DNA of 64,000 nucleotides from Streptomyces canus (GTDB lineage Bacteria > Actinomycetota > Actinomycetes > Streptomycetales > Streptomycetaceae), in NCBI RefSeq assembly GCF_001514145.1, contig NZ_KQ948656.1, positions 806,001 to 870,000 on the forward strand, in the 5' to 3' direction. The position numbers were made by a program, and so were the translations under genes. Under the pieces are notes generated by a model. It was not told where the DNA came from. It did no database searches and saw only the letters and a list, made by a program, of their open reading frames with translations. Positions 33,811-41,892 of this stretch are shown piece after piece. Each line of letters begins with the position of its first letter. Positions within the stretch are counted from its first letter, which is position 1.

Positions 33811-34713
33811 TCAGTCCTTCAGTCCGGCGTTGATGTCGGCGCTCATGACGTAGCGCTGGAAGACCAGGAAGATGGCGATCAGCGGGATCATGGAGATGAC
33901 CGAGGCGCCGAGCAGTACCGACCAGTTGATGTTCTGGGCGCCGACGATGCTCTGGATGCCGATCTGCACGGTGAACTTGTTGGGGTCGTTGAGCATCAGG
34001 AGCGGCCAGATGTAGTCGTTCCAGCGCCACTGGAAGGACAGGATGGCCAGGGTCAGCATGATGGGCCGGGAGAGCGGCACCATGATCCGCAGGAAGATCG
34101 ACAGTTCGCGGGCGCCGTCGATGCGTGCGGCTTCGACCAGTTCGTCCGGAACCGTCAGGAAGAACTGGCGGAACATGAAGCATCCGGTCGCCGTGAGCAC
34201 GGCCGGGAGGATGATGCCGGCGAACGAGTTGTAGAGGCCGAGGTTGCGGACCACCAGGAACTCCGGGGCGAGCATGACCTCGGACGGCAGCATCGTGGTG
34301 GCCAGGATGCAGATGAAGAACGCCTTGAGCCATCTGTTGTCGTACTTGGCCAGCGCGTACCCCGTGCAGCAGCTGACACCCACCGTGAGGATCGTCGTGA
34401 TCACGCACACGATGGCCGTGTTGATGAAGTACTGGGAGAAGTTGGCGCTGTCCCACGCTGCCTTGAATCCCGACAGGGTGGGGTTGTGCGGGACCAGCGT
34501 CAGAGGATACGAGAACAGGTCGCTGGCCGGCTTGAGGGAGCTGAGGACGAACCACAGCACCGGAAACCCGTACAGGCACGCCATGATCCACAGCAGTGTC
34601 GTAGCGGACACCGCCTGCCGGAGCCCACCGGTGGCCGTCTTGCGGGGCCGCTTCCTGGAGACGCGCCGTCCGGAGTCGACGTCGGCCGAGCGCGGGACGT
34701 CTGTGGTTGTCAT
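33811..34713 (-). CDS. Carbohydrate ABC transporter permease (MalG-like)
   Basis: A 300-residue inner-membrane permease with six spans. The cytoplasmic EAA loop reads ELVEAARIDGARELSIFLRI, the ATPase docking site. The end SADINAGLKD is the usual MalG-type C-terminus. It overlaps the partner permease stop by 4 bases (ATGA). With the partner and the solute-binding protein it makes a CUT1 importer. No ATPase gene is present, as is usual in Streptomyces, where a shared MsiK-type ATPase serves many systems. Confidence 0.93.
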   Translation of the reverse strand: MTTTDVPRSADVDSGRRVSRKRPRKTATGGLRQAVSATTLLWIMACLYGFPVLWFVLSSLKPASDLFSYPLTLVPHNPTLSGFKAAWDSANFSQYFINTAIVCVITTILTVGVSCCTGYALAKYDNRWLKAFFICILATTMLPSEVMLAPEFLVVRNLGLYNSFAGIILPAVLTATGCFMFRQFFLTVPDELVEAARIDGARELSIFLRIMVPLSRPIMLTLAILSFQWRWNDYIWPLLMLNDPNKFTVQIGIQSIVGAQNINWSVLLGASVISMIPLIAIFLVFQRYVMSADINAGLKD

Positions 34714-35621
34714 CGGTTCTCCACCCGCCGGTTGACCATCAGCTGGACGACCGCGACGGCCATCAGGATGAGCATGAGCACGAACGACGCGGCGCTCGCG
34801 TAGCCGATCTGGCCCCGTTTGAAGCCGGTCTCGTAGATGTACTGGACGAGCAGGTTGTTCGACGTGCCGGGTCCGCCGTTGTTGAGGGCGACGAACACCG
34901 GGTACTCCTTCATCGCGTTGATCGTGTTGAGCAGGATGACGATGAACGAGGTGGGCGCGATGCTCGGCAGGGTGATGCTGAAGAACTGGCGCCAGGGGCC
35001 GGCGCCATCGAGCGAGGCGGCCTCGTAGTACGACACCGGTACGTTCTTGATCGCCGCGATGAACAGCAGCATCGTGAAACCCGTCCAGGCCCAGGCCGCC
35101 GCCATCACCACCACGAGCAACGAGAGGTCCGCGTTCGACTGCCACGGAACGGCGTCTCCGCCGAACTTCTCGATGACGTAGTTGACCAGTCCGAAGTTCT
35201 CGCCGAACATCCACCGCCACAGGACACCCACGACGATGGGCGACAGCAGCCACGGGATGAAGAAGAGGACGCGGGCGACCGACCCGCCCTTGGCGTGCTT
35301 GCTCACCACCAGGTTGGCGGCGAGCAGCGAGACCACGAAGTTCAGCGGGACGAAGAGGACGGTGTACAGCAGGGTCCGGGACAGCGCGTCGTAGAACGTG
35401 GAGTCGCCGAACAGGTTGTGGTAGTTGTCCAGCCCGACCCACTGGAACACCCCCACGCCCGTGTAGTTCGTGAAGGAGTAGACGAGCCCGATCACCGCCG
35501 GCCAGACGAAGAACAGCGAGAAGAGTACGACATTGGCCGCGATCAGGACGAGCGGCGCAAGGGTGTACTTACTGCGTCTCCTGGGCGGGCTCGCGGACAC
35601 GTCCGAGGCGCGTTTTGTCAT
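34710..35621 (-). CDS. Carbohydrate ABC transporter permease (MalF-like)
   Basis: A 303-residue membrane protein with six spans beginning KYTLAPLVLIAANVVLFSLF. The EAA loop is SYYEAASLDGAGPWRQFFSI. The loop FVALNNGGPGTSNNLLVQYI is conserved among MalF-type permeases. It follows the solute-binding gene after 125 bases that contain a hairpin and overlaps the MalG-like gene. It forms the membrane channel of the sugar importer. Confidence 0.93.
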   Translation of the reverse strand: MTKRASDVSASPPRRRSKYTLAPLVLIAANVVLFSLFFVWPAVIGLVYSFTNYTGVGVFQWVGLDNYHNLFGDSTFYDALSRTLLYTVLFVPLNFVVSLLAANLVVSKHAKGGSVARVLFFIPWLLSPIVVGVLWRWMFGENFGLVNYVIEKFGGDAVPWQSNADLSLLVVVMAAAWAWTGFTMLLFIAAIKNVPVSYYEAASLDGAGPWRQFFSITLPSIAPTSFIVILLNTINAMKEYPVFVALNNGGPGTSNNLLVQYIYETGFKRGQIGYASAASFVLMLILMAVAVVQLMVNRRVENR

Positions 35622-35699
35622 CTTCCTGACTCCGTGCTGGTGGAAGGGATTGCGATGGGCTCAGGCCATGAGCCCGGCATCACGTGGACGGCCAGGGCC

Positions 35700-35727
35700 G
35701 GGCGGCGGGGTCGGGACACCGCCGCCC
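35700..35727 (-). terminator. Intra-operon hairpin after solute-binding protein gene
   Basis: Arms GGGCGGCGG (35700-35708) and CCGCCGCCC (35719-35727) give a perfect 9-bp stem with a 10-base loop, in the gap between the binding-protein gene and the first permease. Such hairpins partly stop transcription or protect mRNA 3' ends so that more binding protein than permease is made. Confidence 0.6.
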
Positions 35728-35746
35728 GGGCGCTTGTGGCCTACGC

Positions 35747-37069
35747 TCAGCCGCCGACCTGCTGGTTGTAGCCGTCCACGATGTTCTGCAGGGCCTTGTC
35801 GGCCGACTGCTGGCCGTTGATCGCCTTGCCGAGCTCCGTCTTGGTCGGGTCCTCGGTGAGGCTCTTGCCCTTCAGCACCCAGTTCGTCTGCGCGCTGTTG
35901 AAGTAGCCGGAGATCGGGGCGTAGAGCGGGATGGACTCGTTGTAGAGCTTGAACGCCGCCTGCGCCGCCTCGGACTTGAAGGGGTACTTCGGGGTCAGAC
36001 CGCTCTCGACCGGCAGGAACCCGGACGCCTCGCACAGCGCCTGGTAGTGGGCCGGCTCGTACAGCCAGGACAGGAACTTCGTCGCGGCGGTGGCCGCGTC
36101 GCCGTTGTTGTTGAAGCCCACGGTCATGCCGCCGCTGTTGACGTCGCTGGCCTGCACCGGCTGGGCGGGGGTCGGGACGCTCGCCCACTCGAACTTCTTG
36201 ATGCTGTCCGCGAAGGCGGGCACCTGCCACACGCCGGACCAGTAGGCGACCACGTCACCGCTCTGGAACATGGCGGACGGGTCGGCGCCGCTGGTCCACA
36301 CCGACTTCGGCATGGTCTTGTCGTCGTTCCATCCGACGAAGGTGTTCACGGCCTTCTTGGTCGCCGCGTCCACCGAGAACTTGCCGGAGGAGTCCGCGTG
36401 GACGTACTGCCCGCCCATCTCGTACACCATGGCGCGCAGCCGGGACGGCGACTGGTCGAAGGTCAGGGAGTACTTGGCGCCGGTCTTCTCGCGGACCTTG
36501 TTCGCCGCGGCGATGAAGTCGGTCCAGGTCCAGGTCTTCGACGGCGAGGCCGGGAAGGAGACGCCCGCCTTCTCGAACAGCGACTTGTTGATGAACAGGC
36601 CGGACGCGGTGACGTCCGAGGGGATGGACAGCACCTTCCCGGACGAGTCCTTCGCGAGGAAGTTGGGGTTGATGTTGTTGCTCTTCTTGTTGGCGATGGA
36701 GCTCAGGTCGATCAGCTTGCTCGACCAGATCGGGTCCAGCGCCGGCACGGCGGCCACGTCGGGCAGGGAGTTCGCCTGCGCGGCGTTGTGCAGCTTCGTC
36801 GTGTAGCCGTCGTAGGGGATGTTGACGAGCTTGAGGTTGACGCCGGTTTCCTTCTTGTACTGCGCCACCATCTTCTTCCAGCCCGCGTCCTGCCCCGGAA
36901 CCGTGGAGATCCAGAACGTCAGGGACTTGGAGGTGCCGCCCGAGTCGGAACCACCGCCGCAGGCGGAGAGCAGCATGACACCTGCCGTGGCTACGGCAGC
37001 GAGGGGGGCCAGACGGCGCATGCCGCCGCGGCCGAGTCGGCGGGAGCGCCGCACACCTACAGTGGTCAT
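35747..37069 (-). CDS. Sugar ABC transporter solute-binding lipoprotein
   Basis: A 440-residue extracellular solute-binding protein of family 1. A basic N-terminus and hydrophobic segment end in the lipobox LLSAC, with Cys37 as the lipidated residue, followed by a GGGSDSGG linker. The mature part has LTFWISTVPGQDAGWKKMVA and VNLKLVNIPYDGYTTKLHNA near the start, and KTWTWTDFIAAANKVREKTG, as expected for sugar binders. AAAAAGGGATCGAAG precedes the ATG. It heads the operon, under a palindromic control region downstream of the ROK repressor gene. Confidence 0.93.
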   Translation of the reverse strand: MTTVGVRRSRRLGRGGMRRLAPLAAVATAGVMLLSACGGGSDSGGTSKSLTFWISTVPGQDAGWKKMVAQYKKETGVNLKLVNIPYDGYTTKLHNAAQANSLPDVAAVPALDPIWSSKLIDLSSIANKKSNNINPNFLAKDSSGKVLSIPSDVTASGLFINKSLFEKAGVSFPASPSKTWTWTDFIAAANKVREKTGAKYSLTFDQSPSRLRAMVYEMGGQYVHADSSGKFSVDAATKKAVNTFVGWNDDKTMPKSVWTSGADPSAMFQSGDVVAYWSGVWQVPAFADSIKKFEWASVPTPAQPVQASDVNSGGMTVGFNNNGDAATAATKFLSWLYEPAHYQALCEASGFLPVESGLTPKYPFKSEAAQAAFKLYNESIPLYAPISGYFNSAQTNWVLKGKSLTEDPTKTELGKAINGQQSADKALQNIVDGYNQQVGG

Positions 37070-37302
37070 CTTCGATCCCTTTTTCGTCGTAGGGGACGGA
37101 GCACGGCGCCGACGGACGCGGCACGGGTGCATTGTGCAGGAGGGTCTGCTTTCCGAGGGCGCGGCCTCGCCCGGCCGCGTCATCCTGAAGAGCGGGGGTC
37201 CCCGGCCGTCATGGCCGCTGCCGCACAAGCACGCCCTGGTGCGGTTGCCGTACGTCGCGTACGGGCGGGACGCTCGCTCCAAGCCGGCGTCCCGGCCGAC
37301 TT

Positions 37303-37322
37303 AGAAAGCGCTTGTCCGGACA
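37303..37322. promoter_or_regulatory. Adjoining palindromes upstream of sugar ABC operon
   Basis: Two perfect palindromes share one base: AAGCGCTT (37306-37313), within AGAAAGCGCTT, and TGTCCGGACA (37313-37322). The first resembles LacI-family operators; the second is a GC-centred dyad. They lie about 235 bases upstream of the solute-binding gene and just after the end of the ROK gene. Confidence 0.5.
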
Positions 37323-37345
37323 TTGGCAGACCGAGTCCGAAACCG

Positions 37346-38488
37346 TCAATCCTTCGTCCGCGCCGCCTGGGTCACGGTTTGGACTCCTCGGACGACCGCG
37401 AGCCGGGCGGCGCCCACGACCGTGCCGAGATCACCGACCTGGCTGCTGACCACCTCGGTGGGCCAGCTGAGCCGCTCCAGCTCGGCCCGCACACCGGGCA
37501 GGAGCTGCGGATACGCGCCGGTGCTGCCGCCCAGCACGAGCAGTCCCGGGTCCAGTACGGCGGTCACGGCGGCGGCCAGCCGGCCCACGTCCACGGCGTG
37601 TCTGTCGACGACCGCGCGGGCCGCGGCACTGCCCTGTCCGGCCAGGGCGAAGAGCCGCTCGGCGGTGCGGGGGCATGCGCCGTCGGATGCGGGCCAGGCC
37701 TCGGCGGCCCGGCGGAGCAGGGACCGGGACCCGATGTAGTCCTCCAGGGCCTCGTGGCGGGGCTCCAGGCCGTCGTCCCAGGGGTAGGGCAGCCGGGCGA
37801 CCTCTCCGGCCGCCCCGTTTGCCCCGGCCAGCACGTGCCCTCCCACGACGATGCCCAGACCGATACCGACACCGATCCGCAGGTAGCCGAAGGTGTGACG
37901 GCCACGGGCCGCGCCCTCGTGCAGTTCCGCGAGCGCGGCGCAGTTGACGTTGTTCTCGAGGTGGACGGGCACTCCTGGCGGCAGCGCGACGGCCACCGCG
38001 TCGAAGACGGGGCCGGCCTTGGCGGTCGCCGGGCGCACGGTGCCCTCCTCGGCCCGTGCGGTGACGTCACCGACGGCCACGACGATGGCGCGCAGCGGAG
38101 CGTCGACGGGCAGCGCGGACAGGGCGTCGCGGACCACGTCGGCGGCCTCCTCCCGGGGGCCGGTGGCCTCGGCGAGGAGGGTGCCGTCCAGGGCGCAGGC
38201 CCGGACCCGGGTGACGGCGGGGCCCAGGTCGACGGCGAGCACGGCACCCGCGGCCGGGCCGAGGCGGTACACGGCGGCGCTGCGGCCGGTACCGCCGGAG
38301 GAGGTGCCGGAGTGGGCGGCGAGGTGGACCCCCTCCAGTTCGGCGACGGCGGAGGAGACCGTCGGCTTGGACAGCCGCGCGAGGCTCGCCAGCTGGGGCC
38401 GGGTCGCGGTGCCGGCCTGGGCCAGCACTGCGAATACGGCGCTGGCGCTTTCGGTCAGACGGGGGGCTCCAGCCACGTCGTGTTCCAC
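37346..38488 (-). CDS. ROK family transcriptional repressor
   Basis: A 380-residue regulator. The N-terminal winged helix is TRPQLASLARLSKPTVSSAV, and the ROK sugar-kinase-like domain follows from about residue 85 (AVLAVDLGPAVTRVRACALD; VPVHLENNVNCAALAELHEG; GIGLGIVVGGHVLAGANGAA). The HLENNVN and GIGLGI motifs are standard. The zinc-binding C-x-C-x-x-x-x-C cluster of catalytic ROK kinases is missing, as in many repressors. It lies upstream of the ABC operon on the same strand and is divergent from a BadF-type sugar kinase. GGGGGAAGT precedes the GTG start. Confidence 0.92.
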   Translation of the reverse strand: MEHDVAGAPRLTESASAVFAVLAQAGTATRPQLASLARLSKPTVSSAVAELEGVHLAAHSGTSSGGTGRSAAVYRLGPAAGAVLAVDLGPAVTRVRACALDGTLLAEATGPREEAADVVRDALSALPVDAPLRAIVVAVGDVTARAEEGTVRPATAKAGPVFDAVAVALPPGVPVHLENNVNCAALAELHEGAARGRHTFGYLRIGVGIGLGIVVGGHVLAGANGAAGEVARLPYPWDDGLEPRHEALEDYIGSRSLLRRAAEAWPASDGACPRTAERLFALAGQGSAAARAVVDRHAVDVGRLAAAVTAVLDPGLLVLGGSTGAYPQLLPGVRAELERLSWPTEVVSSQVGDLGTVVGAARLAVVRGVQTVTQAARTKD

Positions 38489-38631
38489 ACTTCCCCCAGG
38501 TCACAGGCCACTCTCCCGAGCCGAGCGGCTCGGCGGGAGGAGGCGATGGGTTGCTCCGGCGTCTTGCGTTCCCGCCCGGGACCAGGGGCCCCGGAAGTCG
38601 GGTGCGTGACGCCTATTGACACGCACTGTAC

Positions 38632-38655
38632 TTCGTTAGTTAACTTCCTAACGAA
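38632..38655 (+). promoter_or_regulatory. Operator overlapping promoter of BadF-type kinase
   Basis: Perfect arms TTCGTTAG (38632-38639) and CTAACGAA (38648-38655) flank an 8-base centre. The site overlaps the expected -10 position of a promoter with TTGACA at 38616-38621 and GTTAAC 17 bases later, so binding would block the kinase promoter. It lies between the divergent ROK repressor and kinase genes, and is AT-rich for this genome. Confidence 0.75.
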
Positions 38656-38795
38656 CGTCACGGTACTCGCCTGCCGTGGTCCGTCAGAGGCCCGTCCCGG
38701 GGCTTCCCTAGCTCTCCAAAGCCCTCCAACTGCCTTGCCCTCCGGCACGGTTCGCCCACCGTCGCAGCACACAGCGCAACGACGAAAGAGGTTCC

Positions 38796-39695
38796 GTGCA
38801 GGACACCGCACCCCTGGTTGTCGGCATCGACGTGGGCGGCACCAAGACACAGCTCCGCGCGTTCGCGGGCGACACCCTTGTCGCCGATCACGTCCGGTCC
38901 AGCAGCGGCTGGCGGCCCCACGACCCGGTGGGCGCCGCCGGGTGGCTGGCCGCACTGGCCGCGGACGCGCTTCCCGCGGGCGCGCGCCCGTCCGCCCTCG
39001 CCGTCGGCGGGCACGCCTGCGAGACCCCGCGCCAGTGCGCACAGATCCGCACCGCTCTGCAACTGCACTTCGACGCGCCCGCGCTGGTCGTGGGCGACGC
39101 CGAACTGCTCGTTCCCGCGGCGGGACTGGACAAGGGTGTGGGCCTGGTGGCCGGCACCGGGTCCGTGGCCGTGGGCCGGTTCGCCGACGGCGCACCGGTC
39201 CAGGTCGGCGGCTGGGGCGCGCTCCTGGGCGACGAGGGCGGAGCCGCCGGCCTCGTCCGCGAGGCCGTACGCGCCGTATGGGCGGCGCACGACCGCGGGG
39301 AGGAGCCCGACCCGCTGGCGCTCGGCCTGCTGTCCGGGTTCGACGTCCCCGAAGTACCCGCGCTCGGCGCCGCGTTGGAGCACGCCACGGCCGCCTCCGC
39401 CGACTGGGGCCGGCACGCCCCGGCCGTCTTCGCCGCCGCCGAGGCCGGATCCCCGCTCGCCCGCACCGTGATCGCCGAGGCGGGCCGCGCCCTGGCCGGG
39501 CTCGTCGAACGGCTCGCCGCCCGCGGGGTGGTGGTCGACGATGTCGTGGTCGCGGGCAGTACCGTCCTCGCCCAGCCGTCGCTGTACGACGCCTTCGTGT
39601 CGGCGCTGGCCGACGACGTGCCGTCGGCACGGCCGCGTCCCCTACGGGCGCCGCCGGTGGACGGCGCGGTGGCGATGGCCCGTTCACTTCTGTGA
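38796..39695 (+). CDS. BadF/BadG-type sugar kinase (N-acetylglucosamine kinase-like)
   Basis: A 299-residue ASKHA-fold kinase. Phosphate-1 motif VVGIDVGGTKTQLRAF opens the protein; GLVAGTGSVAVGRFADG is phosphate-2; GALLGDEGGAAGLVREAVRA is the linker; DVVVAGSTVLAQPSLYDAFV is the adenosine region. It likely phosphorylates an amino sugar such as N-acetylglucosamine, or a related imported sugar. GTG start after AAAGAGGTTCC. It is divergent from a ROK repressor, so the pair and the ABC operon probably form one regulon. Confidence 0.85.
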   Translation: MQDTAPLVVGIDVGGTKTQLRAFAGDTLVADHVRSSSGWRPHDPVGAAGWLAALAADALPAGARPSALAVGGHACETPRQCAQIRTALQLHFDAPALVVGDAELLVPAAGLDKGVGLVAGTGSVAVGRFADGAPVQVGGWGALLGDEGGAAGLVREAVRAVWAAHDRGEEPDPLALGLLSGFDVPEVPALGAALEHATAASADWGRHAPAVFAAAEAGSPLARTVIAEAGRALAGLVERLAARGVVVDDVVVAGSTVLAQPSLYDAFVSALADDVPSARPRPLRAPPVDGAVAMARSLL

Positions 39696-39764
39696 CATCC
39701 GACCGACGCCGAGTCTCCTCCGGTCCGACATGACTCGCCCGTAGATCTTCGCTCGTACGACTTC

Positions 39765-39777
39765 AGAAAGCGCATTC
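39765..39777. promoter_or_regulatory. AGAAAGCGCATTC motif upstream of PAP2 phosphatase
   Basis: The first nine bases match those of the site before the ABC operon (AGAAAGCGC). It lies 87-99 bases before the PAP2 gene. The symmetric half is imperfect here (GCATTC). A LacI-type protein could link these genes. Confidence 0.35.
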
Positions 39778-39863
39778 GGCACACACGCCGCCGGACGCAT
39801 CATGAGTCGCATCCGCACCACCTCCCCGGCCGTACGGCCGCAGAACTCCAGAGAGGCAGACCC

Positions 39864-41795
39864 ATGCCGTCACCCGCCGGGCAGCACTCCCCCTCATCGC
39901 TCACCGAACGCGCCGTGAAGCGGAGGGGATTCCTCAAGACGTCTCTCGGCGCCTCGGCCGGCATCCTGGCCGCGCCCACGTTCGCCTCCTGGCTGGGCGC
40001 CGCGGACGCCAAGGCCGCCACCGCCACCGCCGCCTTCGTGGACGACTACAAGTCCAACGTCATGGCGAACCTGACGCCCGAGACCAACGCGGTGGTGCGG
40101 GTCCTCGGGGGCTTCGCCCGCATATGGAAGACCGGCGACGCCTGGAACACCGGCACCCCGCTGCGGCCCGAGGTGCTGCGCGCCAACATGCGCTACTGCG
40201 CCCGCATCACCCAGGCGCGCACCGAGGCGCAGGCGAAGGAGGCCTTCCTCTACGACCGCCAGCACCAGAGCTACGCCATGATCGGCGGCCTCGGCCCGCT
40301 CGCCGGCCTCTACCGGTCCGGCGCCAAGGCGGTCACCTCGATCACCAGCGCACCCGACACCACCCCGCCGACCACGATCAGCGACGCCGTGCCGGCCGAC
40401 GCCCCCGCGGGTTCGGCGATCGGCGCGGGCTCCTACGACTCCTCGCTCGGCCAGGTGGCCAAGCTGGTCGACACCGTGCGCGGGCCGTACGCCTCGGGCA
40501 ACCCCGGCAAGTACGCCTTCCAGTACCCGCGCCCGTGGCGCATGAACGAGGACAGCGAGGTCGTCGACACAGGCGTGAAGGACGCGCTCGGCTTCCCGGT
40601 CTACGACTCCGAGGTGGTCGTCGCCACGCAGCTGCTGCGCCAGCGCAGCACCTCGCCGGTGGACGACGGCGGCTTCCCCAGCGGCCACACCAACGCCTTC
40701 CACCTGGCGGGCCTGGCCTTCGCGTACGCGGTGCCGGAGCGCTTCCAGGAACTGGTCACCCGCGCCTTCGAGCTGAGCCACACCCGGATCATGTCCGGCA
40801 TGCACTCGACGGTCGACGTCATGGGCGGTCGCATCATGGCCACCGCGCTGGCGGCCGCCACCCTGGCCGACGCCGCGAACGCCGACCTCAAGGCCGCGGC
40901 GCGGGCGCAGGCGCTGAAGTACTTCACCGAGCAGACCGGCACCACGGCCGACACCCTGTTCTCCTACGCCCACTCGGACGCCGCCGACGCGTACGCGGAC
41001 CGGGACGCCAACGCCCGGTCGGTCAAGCCCCGGCTGACCTACGTGCTGAACCGGGACGGCGGCAACACGCCGTTCACCGTGCCCAAGGGCGCTGAGGTGC
41101 TGCTGGAGACGCGGCTGCCCTACCTGGACGCGGCCCAGCGCCGTGAGGTGCTGCGGACCACCGGGCTGCCCTCGGGCTATGTCCTGCTGGACGGGTTCGA
41201 GCAGTGGGGCCGGCTCAACCTGTTCGCCGCGGCGGACGGGTACGGCTCCTTCGACTCCGACGTGACCGTCACGCTGGACGCGGCCTCGGGCGGCTTCCAC
41301 GGGGCGGACGCCTGGCGCAACGACATAGACGGCTGCGGCGGTCTGACCAAGCGGGGCAGCGGCACGCTCACGCTGACGGGCCACAACCGGTACACCGGCG
41401 GAACCGTGCTCAAGGAGGGTGCGCTGATCGCCGCTTCGGTGCACGCGCTCGGCCACGGCGACGTACGGGTGCAGGGCGGGAAGCTGACGCTGGGCGGCAA
41501 GTCGCTGCAGGTCCACGGGACGTACAGCCAGGAGGGCGGTGCGCTGGAGCTGACTCTGCGGTCGGGCCAGGAGCCGGTCCTGGAGGTGACGCGGCGCGCG
41601 GTGCTCGGCGCGGGCAGCGTCCTGTCGCTGAAGCTGGACGCGGACAAGCCGCCGGCGGCCGGGCGCACGGTCCGTGTCCTGGGCTGCCAGGGACTGCGCG
41701 GCCAGTTCGACCGCGTCGAACTGAACTCCGACACCCTGCGGGCCGTACCCGTCTATACGGCGGAAGGTCTGTCGGTACGACTCCTGAAGCGGTGA
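39864..41795 (+). CDS. Tat-secreted PAP2-type phosphatase with autotransporter-like beta repeat
   Basis: A 643-residue exported protein. The Tat signal KRRGFLKTSLGASAGILAAP ends near residue 53. The acid phosphatase (PAP2/haloperoxidase-like) domain has all three signature pieces: K216-x6-R223-P, PSGH (His275) and R308-x5-H314-x3-D318. From about residue 490 there is GGLTKRGSGTLTLTGHNRYT, GGTVLKEGALI, the autotransporter-associated beta-strand repeat of Gram-negative passenger domains, then further beta strands to the end. No anchor is seen. Possible role: phosphate release from phospho-sugars or lipids outside the cell. It lies 168 bases downstream of the kinase gene. Confidence 0.88.
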   Translation: MPSPAGQHSPSSLTERAVKRRGFLKTSLGASAGILAAPTFASWLGAADAKAATATAAFVDDYKSNVMANLTPETNAVVRVLGGFARIWKTGDAWNTGTPLRPEVLRANMRYCARITQARTEAQAKEAFLYDRQHQSYAMIGGLGPLAGLYRSGAKAVTSITSAPDTTPPTTISDAVPADAPAGSAIGAGSYDSSLGQVAKLVDTVRGPYASGNPGKYAFQYPRPWRMNEDSEVVDTGVKDALGFPVYDSEVVVATQLLRQRSTSPVDDGGFPSGHTNAFHLAGLAFAYAVPERFQELVTRAFELSHTRIMSGMHSTVDVMGGRIMATALAAATLADAANADLKAAARAQALKYFTEQTGTTADTLFSYAHSDAADAYADRDANARSVKPRLTYVLNRDGGNTPFTVPKGAEVLLETRLPYLDAAQRREVLRTTGLPSGYVLLDGFEQWGRLNLFAAADGYGSFDSDVTVTLDAASGGFHGADAWRNDIDGCGGLTKRGSGTLTLTGHNRYTGGTVLKEGALIAASVHALGHGDVRVQGGKLTLGGKSLQVHGTYSQEGGALELTLRSGQEPVLEVTRRAVLGAGSVLSLKLDADKPPAAGRTVRVLGCQGLRGQFDRVELNSDTLRAVPVYTAEGLSVRLLKR

Positions 41796-41892
41796 CGCCC
41801 GCGCAGGCGGGAGCTGATGCGAGAGTGACCCTCATGAGGTGCCTCCGGATCGCTCCCGCCACCGCCCGGCCGGTCGCACCGCGGGGCGGATG

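Noticed and set aside
35684..39733. A 1349-codon plus-strand frame across the sugar-binding protein, ROK and kinase genes
   Set aside because: Antisense or out-of-frame shadow with no domain; three clear genes occupy the same DNA in other frames.
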